A stretch of DNA of 5,769 bases from Thermoplasmata archaeon (GTDB lineage Archaea; Thermoplasmatota; Thermoplasmata; Halarchaeoplasmatales; Halarchaeoplasmataceae), in contig JAFDTP010000099.1 in NCBI GenBank assembly GCA_019594195.1, positions 1 to 5,769 of the forward strand, in the 5' to 3' direction. The notes beneath the pieces were generated by a model, which worked only from the letters and a program-made list of their open reading frames with translations, was not told the DNA's origin and made no database searches. The position numbers were made by a program, and so were the translations under genes. Below are positions 5,531 to 5,769 of the stretch, piece by piece. Every line of letters starts with the position of its first letter. Position 1 is the first letter of the stretch.

Positions 5531-5535
5531 GGAGG
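5531..5535 (+). promoter_or_regulatory. Shine-Dalgarno site of the right-edge gene
   Basis: GGAGG, within GAGGAGGG, lies 6 bases before ATG 5542. It is the only strong, well-spaced Shine-Dalgarno site before an ATG start in the window, and it fixes this start. Confidence 0.7.
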
Positions 5536-5541
5536 GTAATC

Positions 5542-5769
5542 ATGAAAACTAAAAATGTAAATGAGTCGTTAGTTCAAGATTCTATTGGTAAAAGTGAGAA
5601 CCAATTTGGTTATGAGAAATATACTGAGAAAGTATTCTCTAAATGGATGTTCCTGATATTAGGCTCTATAACTGTAATATTCTCTTTTATCGGCGCCTAT
5701 GAAATCATGATAGGATGGCAGTGGACTGAACCTCTGCCTGTTTGGTTCTGGCCTGTGATGGCTTTATTC
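5542..5769 (+). CDS. paralog of the 2408 membrane PH-like protein, N-terminal part
   Basis: The first 76 codons are present and the gene runs off the right edge. After a polar N-terminus (about 1-22), residues 23-76 align with residues about 100-151 of the 2408 protein: YTEKVFSKWMFLILGSITVI against YEEKLFSKWSTLLLSVITVI, and LPVWFWPVMALF against APDWFWLVMAVF. Two membrane helices are visible or begun (about 34-55 and from about 67). By homology the missing part should carry a PH-like domain with the GGWG turn. It lacks the extra two-helix N-terminal module of the 2408 protein. Its leader and Shine-Dalgarno site imply a different mode of translation start. The function is unknown. Confidence 0.75.
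   Translation, partial: MKTKNVNESLVQDSIGKSENQFGYEKYTEKVFSKWMFLILGSITVIFSFIGAYEIMIGWQWTEPLPVWFWPVMALF

Noticed and set aside
1..5769. CRISPR array, tRNA, rRNA or insertion sequence
   Set aside because: No regularly spaced repeats, cloverleaf, rRNA-like segments, transposase or flanking terminal repeats were seen.

Overview
The window looks archaeal, most likely euryarchaeotal, though the lineage cannot be fixed from the sequence. The evidence is TATA-like boxes centred about 25 bases before start codons, mostly without Shine-Dalgarno sites (leaderless transcripts), an archaeal-type AAA ATPase with a DUF234 nuclease-like tail, and a double-HTH Lrp/AsnC-type regulator. The DNA is AT-rich.

Layout: (1) The left edge holds the first 96 codons of a TauE/SafE-type membrane transporter on the minus strand, leaving the window at base 1. 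(2) Bases 367-608 (minus) hold what looks like a broken small membrane-protein gene, readable only across two frames. Bases 609-817 are mostly non-coding, with a dubious 34-codon plus-strand ORF. (3) Two plus-strand genes follow: a 123-residue protein I do not recognise, and a 300-residue Lrp/AsnC-like regulator. Both carry the same 12-base promoter word exactly 31 bases before their start codons. (4) A 227-bp spacer has oligo-T terminators and an isolated G-rich block. (5) Next come two membrane-anchored PH-like proteins: a four-helix protein with a C-terminal PH-like domain, and a two-helix bPH2 (YdbS/YdbT-like) protein. (6) An archaeal ATPase/PD-(D/E)XK protein follows, with a tandem palindrome at its start. 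(7) The right edge holds the first 76 codons of a paralog of the four-helix PH-like protein, this time with a strong Shine-Dalgarno site.

All plus-strand genes point the same way, but most have their own promoter signal, so this is a string of mostly single-gene units rather than one tight operon. The recurring theme from 2.4 kb to the end is membrane proteins with PH-like cytoplasmic domains around an ATPase. No proven system emerges. The most checkable observations are the promoter/leaderless architecture, the split gene, the paralog pair, and the palindromes around the ATPase.
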